From JALYGK01 sp036259835 (lineage in GTDB: Bacteria; Actinomycetota; UBA4738): a stretch of 28,621 nucleotides of DNA. Positions within the stretch are counted from its first letter, which is position 1, and each line of letters opens with the position of its first letter. Positions 15,745 to 22,918 of the stretch are shown one piece after another. Under the pieces are notes generated by a model. It saw only the letters and a list, made by a program, of their open reading frames with translations, did not search any database and was not told where the DNA came from. Location: NCBI GenBank assembly GCA_036259835.1, contig DATABA010000098.1:1-28621 (forward strand), read 5' to 3'. The translations under genes were made by a program, and so were the position numbers.

Positions 15745-16730
15745 GGATAGCGAAGCGCCGCGTGAATCAATCCTGGCTCCTCCTGATCGATGGCAGCATA
15801 CGCCCGAGGCGCTTCCTCGAAGGAGAATTCGTGCGTCGCGAGCAACTCAAGAGGAAGCTCCTGGATGAGCGACCTCGCGACTGCGCGACGCCGCGCTCGA
15901 TCCCATCCCTCGAGTGAGGCCGGGATGGTGGAGACCTGGCTGCTCCTGATCGTGAGGCGCCGACGGTGGAATTCCGCGCCGAGCGGCAAGGCGGCGACCT
16001 TCGTCCCGTACCACGACGCGACCAGAGCGGTCCCCTGATGCCGCAGGAGATGCAGACTTTCGGCGAGCACGTTCGGGTTGCCGCTGGCCTCGACCAGGAG
16101 GTCGACCCCACGCGAATCCGAAATCTCCTTCACCGCTGCTTCCAGCTCGTCGGGCGATGCGCTTGTAACACCAAACGACCTGGCGATCTCACGCCGCCAT
16201 GGTTTCGGTTCCGAACCAACGACGCGGGCTCCGGCGCGCGCAAGCATCGCCGCCGAGAGAATCCCGACGGCGCCGAGCCCGGTAACAATCACCGCGTCCG
16301 CCAAGCGCGGTTCCGCGTCGAGCGAGACCTGCAGTGCCGTCTCGACCAGCGGGAACAGCGTCGCCACCCGTGGATTGACTCCTCCGACGTCCACGACCTC
16401 GGAGCTTCTCGTAACGAAGAGGTCCTGATGTGGATGCAAGACGAACACTGTCGCGCCCTCGCGAACCTCTGTCCGCGACTGAATGACTTCCCCCACGCAG
16501 CTGTACCCGTACTGAAACGGGTAGGCGAAAGTTCCTCCGAGAGCCCCGATCGTTTCGTCCAGTGGAAGCGTTGGATGGAGCTCACCCCGGTACGCAAGCA
16601 TCTCGGTTCCTCCGCTTATGCCGGAGTAACGGGTTCGGACCAGTACCTCGCCCGCTCGTGCCTCAGGGATATCGATGTCGACGATCTCAACCTGCCGAGG
16701 ACGGACGAAGCGCACGGCACGGCCTTTCAC
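15741..16730 (-). CDS. MDR-superfamily dehydrogenase lacking the usual zinc cysteine (BchC-like subgroup)
   Basis: NAD(P)-dependent medium-chain dehydrogenase. Starting at GTG 16730, which overlaps the methyltransferase stop (GTGA), it has 329 residues. The longer frame to 16913 is rejected since it would run 187 bases inside the methyltransferase gene and the extra residues lack homology. The N-terminal GroES-like fold is at about 1-120 and a Rossmann fold with VTGLGAVGILSA is near residue 150. Where zinc alcohol dehydrogenases have a catalytic Cys (CGVCGTD), this has SGISGGTE, as in the BchC-like branch, and GYSCVGEV follows. It ends ATGA into the PTPS-like gene. Role inferred: oxidation or reduction of a side-chain carbonyl or hydroxyl in the module's product. 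Confidence 0.85.
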   Translation of the reverse strand: MKGRAVRFVRPRQVEIVDIDIPEARAGEVLVRTRYSGISGGTEMLAYRGELHPTLPLDETIGALGGTFAYPFQYGYSCVGEVIQSRTEVREGATVFVLHPHQDLFVTRSSEVVDVGGVNPRVATLFPLVETALQVSLDAEPRLADAVIVTGLGAVGILSAAMLARAGARVVGSEPKPWRREIARSFGVTSASPDELEAAVKEISDSRGVDLLVEASGNPNVLAESLHLLRHQGTALVASWYGTKVAALPLGAEFHRRRLTIRSSQVSTIPASLEGWDRARRRAVARSLIQELPLELLATHEFSFEEAPRAYAAIDQEEPGLIHAALRYP

Positions 16731-17398
16731 CGCCGGTACCCAGTGATCATCAACGGAACAATGCGGCCATCCGCCAGATCCGCTCGCATCGACGGGTCGA
16801 CTGAGTCCAGTGACCCTGAGATGCCATGACCCGGCCACGTTCCGACTTCGATTCCCTCGAGCCCTGCTCCGGCCAGGCTGGAGACCACGGCGGTCGATCG
16901 GAGTGCCCGCCACGGCTGCGGCGCGGAACGAGCGAACCGTGGGACCTCAAGCCCTTCCCAGAACGACTCGGTCAAGGCGAGTACCCCTCCCGGACGGAGA
17001 ACCCGGAAAACCTCATGTGCGAACTTTCCATTGTCCTCGATGTGTGCGACCACGCCGAGCGACCACACCTGGTCCGCCACTTCGGACCGAAGCGGAAGCG
17101 ATACGGCAGAGCCGGCGACGAATGTCACCCGTTCCCGACCAGAGGAACTACCATGCAGTCTTCGTTTCGCTTGGAGCAACACGTCGGGCAACGCGTCGAC
17201 AGCGAAGACTCGGCAGCCGGTCAGGCGGGCCAACCGCCGGGCCGGTCCTCCGAGACCCGCCCCGATGTCCAGCACCACATCGTCCGGACGCGTACCCACG
17301 GCCGCGGCGATTCGATCTACCATCTCCGGCGGCCCGGACCAGTGTTCACGGTCGCCAGCGAGAGCTTGCCCGAGGTAGGCCTCATCCATATCGGACAT
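16727..17398 (-). CDS. SAM-dependent class I methyltransferase
   Basis: A 223-residue Rossmann-fold methyltransferase. SAM motif I is VVLDIGAGLGGPARRLA at about residues 40-57. An acidic motif II follows at FAVDAL, a motif near SEVADQVWSLGVVAHIEDN, and a post-motif LRPGGVLALTE. This is the methyltransf_11/25 pattern typical of small-molecule C-, N- or O-methylation. It is the first gene of a coupled minus-strand operon with the dehydrogenase and the PTPS-like gene. ATG 17398 lies about 9 bases downstream of a SigF/SigB-like -10 box with no ribosome site, suggesting a near-leaderless mRNA. ATG 17389 is a possible alternative. The substrate is unknown. Confidence 0.87.
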   Translation of the reverse strand: MSDMDEAYLGQALAGDREHWSGPPEMVDRIAAAVGTRPDDVVLDIGAGLGGPARRLARLTGCRVFAVDALPDVLLQAKRRLHGSSSGRERVTFVAGSAVSLPLRSEVADQVWSLGVVAHIEDNGKFAHEVFRVLRPGGVLALTESFWEGLEVPRFARSAPQPWRALRSTAVVSSLAGAGLEGIEVGTWPGHGISGSLDSVDPSMRADLADGRIVPLMITGYRR

Positions 17399-17407
17399 AG
17401 CGAGCGG

Positions 17408-17435
17408 ATACCCATGAAGGCAGTTCGAGCAAACC
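17408..17435 (-). promoter_or_regulatory. SigF/SigB-like promoter of the methyltransferase-dehydrogenase-PTPS operon
   Basis: On the minus strand GGTTT (17435-17431) and GGGTAT (17413-17408) are separated by 17 bases, a near-perfect match to the actinobacterial SigF / general-stress consensus. Transcription would start around 17400-17402, only 2-4 bases before ATG 17398, so the message would be almost leaderless. The element overlaps ATG 17414 on the other strand, which argues that the cyclohydrolase gene starts later, at 17471. Confidence 0.6.
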
Positions 17436-17470
17436 GTTTGGGCGGTACGGGCTCCGGGAACGAGCGAGCC

Positions 17471-18796
17471 GTGACACTGGACACCACCAAGAGCCGAGCT
17501 CCCGCAGAGGTGGCACGACTTCCGATCGCCACAACCTCGGGGGAGTTCGATTTACGGGCGTTCCAACTCGCGTCCGGATACGTCTATCTGGCTTTGGTCA
17601 AGGGAGAGATCGGCGATGGGCGTGCGGTTCTTACCCGGCTTCACTCTGAGTGCCTCACCGGCGACGCCCTCGACTCGCTGCGGTGCGACTGCGGAATTCA
17701 GCTTCGGATGGGACTCCGAACCATCGCCGCGGAGGGAAGGGGGATTCTGCTCTATGCGACCGGCCAGGAGGGGCGCGGCATTGGGCTGGTGAACAAGCTC
17801 CGCACGTACATGCTTCAGGACGAAGGTGCCGACACGGTTGAGGCAAACGCGCTCCTCGGCCTCCCCATCGATCGCCGCGACTACAGCGAAGCGGGGGCCC
17901 TGCTTTCGATGCTCGGCGTGACGAGCGTTCGGCTTCTTACCAACAACCCCGCGAAGGCTGCCGGCCTCCGGGCGGGCGGCATGGACGTGGCGGAGATCGT
18001 CCCGATCGTTTCGTCTCCGCACCTGCGAAACATCGAATACGTCAGGACGAAGCGCCGTCGCCTGGGACACCTGTCTCCGGCGACTTCCGCCTATGACGGC
18101 GTAGCCGAGATCTCGGACGTCGAGTCGGTTCTGGGGAACGGGATGCCACCGATGGACCGCCCTCGCGTTGTCCTGAAGTTCGCTCAGACCCTGGACGGCC
18201 GAATCGCCAGTCGCGGTGGGGACTCGAAGTGGATCAGTGGCGAAGCGGAGCGAACGTTGTCGCACGCGCTCCGAGCCGGCTGCGACGCCGTGATGGTCGG
18301 AGTGGGGACCGTTGCCACAGATAACCCGCGATTGACCGTTCGACTGGTCCCAGGTGCGTCGCCCCTCCGAGTGGTCCTGGATTCAGCGCTTCGTATTCCC
18401 GACGAGGCCCACGTCCTCGATCAGAGCGCCGGCACGATCGTCCTCACCACGACCCGGGCCACACTCGGCCGCACGGAGAGTCTGCTTCAGCGTGGCGTGG
18501 CCGTTCGGGTGATCGAAGAGGGACCGGACGGCGTGGACCTCAGGGAAGCGCTTCGAACTCTGCGCGAGGAAGGGATCGAATCACTTCTTGTCGAGGGAGG
18601 AAGCCGCGTCATTACCTCGTTTCTCGCAGCGAGAGTGGTCGACCGGGTGGTCGTGGCGATCGCACCGTCGATCCTCGGGTCGGGCACCGAAGCCGTGGGT
18701 GACCTTCAGTTTCGAACGCTCCGGGATGCGCTTCGGTTGGAGGACTTCTCGACGTTCCGGGTGGGAGACGATCTCGTCGTCGCAGGCGACCTCTAG
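17471..18796 (+). CDS. GTP cyclohydrolase II fused to a RibD-type reductase domain
   Basis: Bifunctional protein of 441 residues from GTG 17471. ATG 17414 would add 19 poorly biased codons and lie inside the divergent promoter. Residues 15-210 are GTP cyclohydrolase II: zinc cysteines Cys61, Cys72 and Cys74 (HSECLTGDALDSLRCDCG), and Tyr113 in KLRTYMLQDEGADTVEAN, matching E. coli RibA Tyr105. The loop before QEGRGIGL has one extra residue compared with E. coli (LLYATGQEGR). Residues 228-441 are a RibD C-terminal / HTP-reductase domain: FAQTLDGRIASRGG, WIS, VGVGTVATDNPRLT, SLLVEGGS and APSILG. The RibD deaminase domain is absent. Predicted chemistry is GTP to a diaminopyrimidinone ribosyl phosphate, then ribose reduction. 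It sits outside any riboflavin operon, with PTPS-like, dehydrogenase, methyltransferase and glycosyltransferase genes, so a non-flavin product is inferred. Confidence 0.9.
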   Translation: MTLDTTKSRAPAEVARLPIATTSGEFDLRAFQLASGYVYLALVKGEIGDGRAVLTRLHSECLTGDALDSLRCDCGIQLRMGLRTIAAEGRGILLYATGQEGRGIGLVNKLRTYMLQDEGADTVEANALLGLPIDRRDYSEAGALLSMLGVTSVRLLTNNPAKAAGLRAGGMDVAEIVPIVSSPHLRNIEYVRTKRRRLGHLSPATSAYDGVAEISDVESVLGNGMPPMDRPRVVLKFAQTLDGRIASRGGDSKWISGEAERTLSHALRAGCDAVMVGVGTVATDNPRLTVRLVPGASPLRVVLDSALRIPDEAHVLDQSAGTIVLTTTRATLGRTESLLQRGVAVRVIEEGPDGVDLREALRTLREEGIESLLVEGGSRVITSFLAARVVDRVVVAIAPSILGSGTEAVGDLQFRTLRDALRLEDFSTFRVGDDLVVAGDL

Positions 18797-19665
18797 CCGG
18801 CCTCGGCGCGTTTTCGAACTTCGAGCTTTCCGTCCCGGACGCGAACCTCAAACGGCTGCTGATCCGACGTGGCCGGCCCTTGGACGACGCTCCCATCGTC
18901 CAACCGGTACGTGCTCCCATGGCAGGGGCATGTCACCGTCACGCCGTCGTTGATGCGACCGTCGTGTAGCGCGCATCCGCGGTGGGCGCACTTGTCGAGG
19001 ATGGCGTTGATCCGGCCGTCCCTCTTGTAAAGGAGGATGTCCACCTTGCCGGCCCTACCCATGACCGGCGCACCTTCCGGCAATTGGGCCTCGTCATAGA
19101 CCGCAGTCCAGTCCGTCGGCGATTCCTCGAAGGCGGTTTGGTTGACCCCGATCCCCTTCGAGTACGTCAGGCTCCCGCCGAGATACGCGGACAGGAGGGC
19201 CGCACCGTAGCCGAGCGTGGAAAGGGCAACACCTAGGCCACGTTTCTTGCTCTTCCTGGCGAGCCAGGACAGCGTGTACAGCGCGAGGGCGGTGGAGTTA
19301 CCCGTGGCGTGAACCATGCCGATGCGCCGCTGCGCGCCCCACAGGTCGGCCCAATCCGACAGCCCTGCGGCGGCCGTCGGCACCGCCGAGAGGACGCCAA
19401 CACCGACGAGCCGGTCAGAAGCCTTCGCGGTACGGTCGCCGCCGACCAGGTCGAGAATTGCGGCGCTGGTCCACGCCCCCACCACCAGGTCGGTGAGGAC
19501 CGGATGAATCGGGTGCCCAAGCCACGTTCCGCTCAGGACGTCCTTGATCCGCGTCCCCTCCGGCACGAATTGGCCGACCACCTTCTGCACTCGTTCGGCG
19601 AGCCCATCGAGGGCGTCCAGTCGTTCGATCTGGTCCGTCAGCAGCTCCCTGGGGATCGGTCTCAC
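18793..19665 (-). CDS. DUF2231 membrane domain fused to a Rieske [2Fe-2S] domain
   Basis: A 290-residue protein starting at GTG 19665 with GAGGTGG 6 bases upstream. An N-terminal amphipathic segment is followed by DUF2231, about four membrane helices over residues 48-170 beginning at the characteristic GHPIHPVLTDLVVGAW. The C-terminal Rieske domain occupies about 185-285, with cluster ligands in CAHRGC and CPCHGS (Cys-X-His and Cys-X2-His pairs both intact). Electron transfer at the membrane is likely; the partner is unknown. Its TAG stop and that of the cyclohydrolase fusion share the same CTAG (18793-18796), leaving no room for a terminator. Upstream, GTTC and GGGAAT 15 bases apart resemble, weakly, the SigF/SigB-like pattern. 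Confidence 0.88.
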   Translation of the reverse strand: MRPIPRELLTDQIERLDALDGLAERVQKVVGQFVPEGTRIKDVLSGTWLGHPIHPVLTDLVVGAWTSAAILDLVGGDRTAKASDRLVGVGVLSAVPTAAAGLSDWADLWGAQRRIGMVHATGNSTALALYTLSWLARKSKKRGLGVALSTLGYGAALLSAYLGGSLTYSKGIGVNQTAFEESPTDWTAVYDEAQLPEGAPVMGRAGKVDILLYKRDGRINAILDKCAHRGCALHDGRINDGVTVTCPCHGSTYRLDDGSVVQGPATSDQQPFEVRVRDGKLEVRKRAEAG

Positions 19666-19795
19666 GGTTCCACCTCGCTTCGTCGCGCCTCTGGGGCGTT
19701 ATTCCCGCCCCCGCGAGGTGAGAACCAGGGCGATCTCGGGGTATGACCTGAGCGATAAGTCGGGCCATTTCAAGACCGCAGCCAGGAGGTGGGCC

Positions 19796-20239
19796 GTGGC
19801 GGCAGATCAGGACACCCCGGGTGAGGAGCGACGGAAGTCCGTTGAGCAGCAAGTGAGCACCTTGCTCGGATACCTGCAAACGCCCATCAAGCAAATGCAG
19901 AACTGGGTTGATAGCGGGCAGCTCCAGTCGACCATCGACAACCTGCAAGAACGGGCGGAGCGGGCGCAGGAGGGAGTGGAGCGCGGTCTTCGAGCGTTGA
20001 ACGAAGTGCGCCAGGGCGTTCAGACGCACCTCAAGAAACAGATAGAGGACTACGAGCGCGAAAAAACCGAGCGGCGAGAGCGATTGGAGGCCGCCATCGC
20101 TCAAGTTCTTTCGCCCCCAGCCGAGTCCCCGCAGACATCATCCTCTGAAGGCAGCGCGCCACCCAAGGCAAAAGGAAGCTCGAGGAAGAAACCCCGGGGT
20201 AAGAAGAGCTCAGGAAAGAGCTCAGGGAGGCAGCAATGA
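19796..20239 (+). CDS. Coiled-coil protein with Lys/Ser-rich tail, hypothetical
   Basis: A 147-residue protein from GTG 19796, with an excellent AGGAGGTG site 5-6 bases upstream that fixes this start against the longer frame to 19544. Residues 15-105 are charged and heptad-like, predicting a long helix or coiled coil (ERAERAQEGVERGLRALNE). After 110 the sequence becomes a flexible basic tail of Ser, Lys, Gly and Pro, similar to tails that touch nucleic acids or polyphosphate. I recognise no family. The stop overlaps the next gene's start (ATGA), so the two proteins are made together. A GGGTAT at 19739-19744 could be a stress-type -10, but its -35 is poor. Confidence 0.7.
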   Translation: MAADQDTPGEERRKSVEQQVSTLLGYLQTPIKQMQNWVDSGQLQSTIDNLQERAERAQEGVERGLRALNEVRQGVQTHLKKQIEDYEREKTERRERLEAAIAQVLSPPAESPQTSSSEGSAPPKAKGSSRKKPRGKKSSGKSSGRQQ

Positions 20240-20697
20240 CCCGCGTGGAACGAACCATCGACATCGACGCCCCTCCGGAGCGGGTGTTCGAGCTTCTCAC
20301 AGACCTCGACCGACTCCAGGAGTGGGCGACCATCGCCGGGGAGGCCGAGAATCCACCCGCGAAGCCGCTGTCCCAGGGAGCGACGTGGCAGCACAAGGTC
20401 AAGGTGGCCGGCGTTCAGCTCACGGGCGATTGGAAGGTCGTAGCCATCGACCCGCCGCGGCTGGTGCAATACGAAGCGACCAGGGAAGAGGGCGGCTGGT
20501 TGAAGATGCGCCAGCAAGTCGCGCCGACGGACCGAGGGAGCCGCGTCGAGCTCGAGGTGGATTACGAGCTCCCATGGGGGGTGCTCGGCCAAGCCGCGGA
20601 CAAGCTCCTTGTTGAACGGCGCAACGAACAGGAAGCCGAAGAGTCCCTACAGAACCTCAAGGACATCCTGGAAGGACGCCAGCCGAAGCACGACTAA
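20236..20697 (+). CDS. SRPBCC-family protein (polyketide cyclase / START-like)
   Basis: A 153-residue protein of the helix-grip (SRPBCC, Bet v1-like) fold, which binds hydrophobic ligands. The opening strand IDIDAPPERVFELLTDLDRLQEWAT is the family hallmark, followed by GATWQHKVKVAG, a VVAIDPPRLVQYEA strand and a long C-terminal helix at about residues 110-145 (QAADKLLVERRNEQEAEESL). Translation is coupled to the coiled-coil gene through ATGA. It converges on the molybdoenzyme gene with 18 bases between. The ligand is unknown; a partnership with the coiled-coil protein is inferred from coupling. Confidence 0.82.
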   Translation: MTRVERTIDIDAPPERVFELLTDLDRLQEWATIAGEAENPPAKPLSQGATWQHKVKVAGVQLTGDWKVVAIDPPRLVQYEATREEGGWLKMRQQVAPTDRGSRVELEVDYELPWGVLGQAADKLLVERRNEQEAEESLQNLKDILEGRQPKHD

Positions 20698-20715
20698 CTG
20701 CCCGACGGTTCGCGA

Positions 20716-21780
20716 TCAGCGCACAGTGACGCCGACTTCCTGGACCAGATTGTAGCCCAGGCCCTGAAGGTTCCACGGCTGCGCCAGGGGCTGAGCGTCA
20801 CCGGTTTCGTCGGTAGCGCGGCACGAAAGCAGGTGCTCGCCCGGAGTGGCGTTCCATTCGAAGGACCAGCCCCGCCACGCCCACCGGCCCACCGGCTCCG
20901 CGAGCTTCGCCTCGAACCATTCGCCGTCGATTCCGACCTCGACCCGGACGATCGCTGCTTTGCCGCTCCAGGCGCGGCCTTCGATGCTCACCGGGCCGGC
21001 GTCGAGAAGTCGCTGGCGTTCCGGGAAGCCGGGGAAGCCCGGTGGAATCATTAGAGCTCGAGGGCGCATTCGGGTCACGCGCTCCCCTGGTTCGTCCTCG
21101 GACTGCACGTACCGATACGCCACGGCCTGGTGGAAACCCTGGAACGGTTCGGTCAGCGCGTCGATTCGTACGAGCCATTTCACGCTCGTCATGCCGTACC
21201 AGCCGGGCACGATCAGGCGTAGAGGAAAGCCGTGCTGGGGCTCGAGTGGCCGTCCGTTCATTTCGTACACCAACAGGACTTCTGGCCGCATCGCTTCCGC
21301 TAGCGGAAGAGATCGCCGGTAGTCGAGCTCCTCACCACCCTCTACGCCGTGGTCAGCGCCGGCGAAGAGGATCTCCACCGTTCCCTGTTCCAGGCCGGCC
21401 TCTTCGAGGACTCCGCTGAGGGGGGTCCCGGTCCAGGAGGCGGTCCCGATCGCCTCGTTCAGCCACGGCTGCGTCATGGGTCGCGGCTTCAACCTGGCGC
21501 GGCCGTTGCCGGCGCATTCCATCGTGACCGGCATGGTCGTCGCCGGCTTCGACCGGATGTCGTCGAGCGACAGTTCAATCTCGCGGCGAACATTCCCGCC
21601 GATACGAAGCCTCCACGACGCTGGGTCGAGCAGCGGGATGTCGAAATGAATCAATAGGTAGTGAAGGCCAACGGGGGTGATGTCGTAGCGCATCGCCTCG
21701 AGCGGCATGCCGCGGTTCCGGGTGGCCTGGGCGAGCTCCATCTCGCTGATGCCCTGTCCCGGAGCGGCCAACTCGACCAT
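20716..21780 (-). CDS. Sulfite-oxidase-family molybdopterin oxidoreductase
   Basis: Molybdenum-cofactor enzyme of the sulfite oxidase family, 354 residues from ATG 21780 (TTG 21783 immediately precedes it). The molybdenum-ligand cysteine is Cys89 in MECAGNGR. The cofactor-binding domain occupies about 35-215, with VEGGEELDYRRSLPL, NGRPLEPQHGFPLRLIVPGWYG and VKWL. The C-terminal dimerisation (Mo-co dimer) domain is about 235-350. There is no heme domain and no Tat signal, so it is probably cytoplasmic or delivered otherwise; an electron acceptor is not encoded nearby. Sulfite itself may not be the substrate. It is divergent from the CHRD gene. Confidence 0.9.
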   Translation of the reverse strand: MVELAAPGQGISEMELAQATRNRGMPLEAMRYDITPVGLHYLLIHFDIPLLDPASWRLRIGGNVRREIELSLDDIRSKPATTMPVTMECAGNGRARLKPRPMTQPWLNEAIGTASWTGTPLSGVLEEAGLEQGTVEILFAGADHGVEGGEELDYRRSLPLAEAMRPEVLLVYEMNGRPLEPQHGFPLRLIVPGWYGMTSVKWLVRIDALTEPFQGFHQAVAYRYVQSEDEPGERVTRMRPRALMIPPGFPGFPERQRLLDAGPVSIEGRAWSGKAAIVRVEVGIDGEWFEAKLAEPVGRWAWRGWSFEWNATPGEHLLSCRATDETGDAQPLAQPWNLQGLGYNLVQEVGVTVR

Positions 21781-21836
21781 CAAGCCCGAGTCTGCTGGAC
21801 CATCTCTTCAACCGCAACGGGCTCTACCTTAATGCA

Positions 21837-21854
21837 GCATCCGCTGTAGGATGC
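21837..21854. repeat. Inverted repeat upstream of the CHRD gene
   Basis: GCATCC (21837-21842) and GGATGC (21849-21854) form a 6-bp perfect inverted repeat around GCTGTA, and the flanking GCAG/CTGC extends it with a bulge. It lies between the divergent molybdoenzyme and CHRD genes, about 75 bases before the CHRD start. It could be an operator or a leader hairpin. Confidence 0.35.
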
Positions 21855-21928
21855 AGCTGCCGTCCTTGAGTCGAAATCCGGATCAAGGGCTGATGCGTAT
21901 TACACCCGAAGAGACGAAAGGAGCTCGC

Positions 21929-22387
21929 ATGAAACGGCGCACGACCATCGCCTCCTTGATCGCAGCTGGACTCGCACTCACCGCGCTGCTTGCGGTGCCT
22001 GCATTCTCTGGCCTGAGCGACGCGCCCCTGTTTGCTTCTCTGAGAGGGCAGAACGAGATCCCCGACGCAGACCCGGACGGTAGAGGCGGTTTTACGGCAA
22101 TCGTCGACGGCAACCAGTTCTGCTACGGGCTGACGGTCACGAACATCGACCAGCCGATCGTCGGGGCGCACATTCATAGGGGCAACGCTGGAGAGAACGG
22201 TCCTGTCGTGATTCCGCTTACCCCACCGAGCACGAGCGATCCAGGCGCGTCCAGCGCGTGCACGACCGCCGATCCTGGCCTCCTCCAAGAAATCCTTCAG
22301 AGGCCAAGCCAGTTTTACGTCAACGTGCACACGGGGACTTTCCCCGGAGGAGCGATCAGGGACCAGCTGAGGCGACACCCGCGATAG
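21929..22387 (+). CDS. Secreted CHRD-domain protein
   Basis: A 152-residue exported protein from ATG 21929, with AAAGGAG 7 bases upstream; the frame back to 21851 is excluded by that site and by the signal peptide. Residues 1-28 form a classical Sec signal (MKRRTT, then a hydrophobic run ending near VPAFSG). The rest matches the CHRD domain: LRGQNEIPDADPDGRGGF, a CYGLTV strand, GAHIHRGNAGENGPVVIPL and FYVNVHTGTFPGGAIRDQL at the end. Two cysteines, one in QFCYG and one in SACTT, may form a disulfide. CHRD proteins are extracellular and mostly uncharacterised in bacteria. Confidence 0.85.
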   Translation: MKRRTTIASLIAAGLALTALLAVPAFSGLSDAPLFASLRGQNEIPDADPDGRGGFTAIVDGNQFCYGLTVTNIDQPIVGAHIHRGNAGENGPVVIPLTPPSTSDPGASSACTTADPGLLQEILQRPSQFYVNVHTGTFPGGAIRDQLRRHPR

Positions 22388-22438
22388 GGCGCGTCCCGGC
22401 CCTCGAGCTCGATACGAAGGAGTAATCGAGTCGTTTCG

Positions 22439-22735
22439 TTAGCCGCGCACGGAAAACAGCCGCCAATCGCCGCTGATTCCCTTGAGCGCGTGTTCACCAC
22501 GGTCGTCGAACTCGAGGCCCGACCCGGCGACAAGATCCGTGACGGTCCTCGACACCAGTACCTCGGACGGGTCGGCGAACTGGGAAACCCGCGCTCCGAT
22601 GTGCACGGCAATTCCCCCGACATCGGGCCCTCGCAGCTCGACCTCTCCGGTATGCAGCCCTGCCCGAAGCACGCCCTTCCATCGTTGGTCTCCGAGCTGA
22701 GCGGCTCGTTCGGTGGAAGCGACGATGACTGAAAG
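22439..22735 (-). pseudogene. Decayed class III adenylate/guanylate cyclase fragment
   Basis: On the minus strand the frame ending at 22439 contains the start of a class III cyclase catalytic domain (VIVASTERAAQLGDQRW). It jumps directly to the later part (RAGLHTGEVELRGPDVGGIAVHIGARV through SRTVTDLVAGSGLEF to LKGISGDWRLFSV). In intact homologues roughly 50 residues, including the second metal and nucleotide-binding segment around TTGDG, separate these blocks. The first block lacks its usual start, and no ATG, GTG or TTG is placed to begin the fragment sensibly. I interpret it as a remnant with an internal in-frame deletion, not able to make cAMP. Confidence 0.65.
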
Positions 22736-22918
22736 ACTCCGTCGAAGGACTCCACGCAGGGAGTCGGAGCTGCCCAAGAGCTTGTCGGAAAAACAAGCGA
22801 TTTTGCATTGGCCTTCCGACCTAGTACACGCCGTTTGACCAGCGGTTTTCAGACTTGATCGCACGGCCCACGCACTCGCCCGGCTTAGGTGCTTTGAGCT
22901 CCCGCCGAAGACCGCAGT

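Noticed and set aside
16826..17470. N-terminal extension of the cyclohydrolase fusion
   Set aside because: It lies opposite the methyltransferase gene and its promoter and has no homology. GCH II similarity begins just after 17471.
17399..17471. FMN riboswitch ahead of the cyclohydrolase fusion
   Set aside because: The gap is only 72 bases and shows none of the conserved RFN-element segments.
22780..22798. Hairpin GCTTGT/ACAAGC followed by TTTT as a terminator
   Set aside because: Only 6 bp with an A-rich loop, and no plus-strand gene ends nearby.
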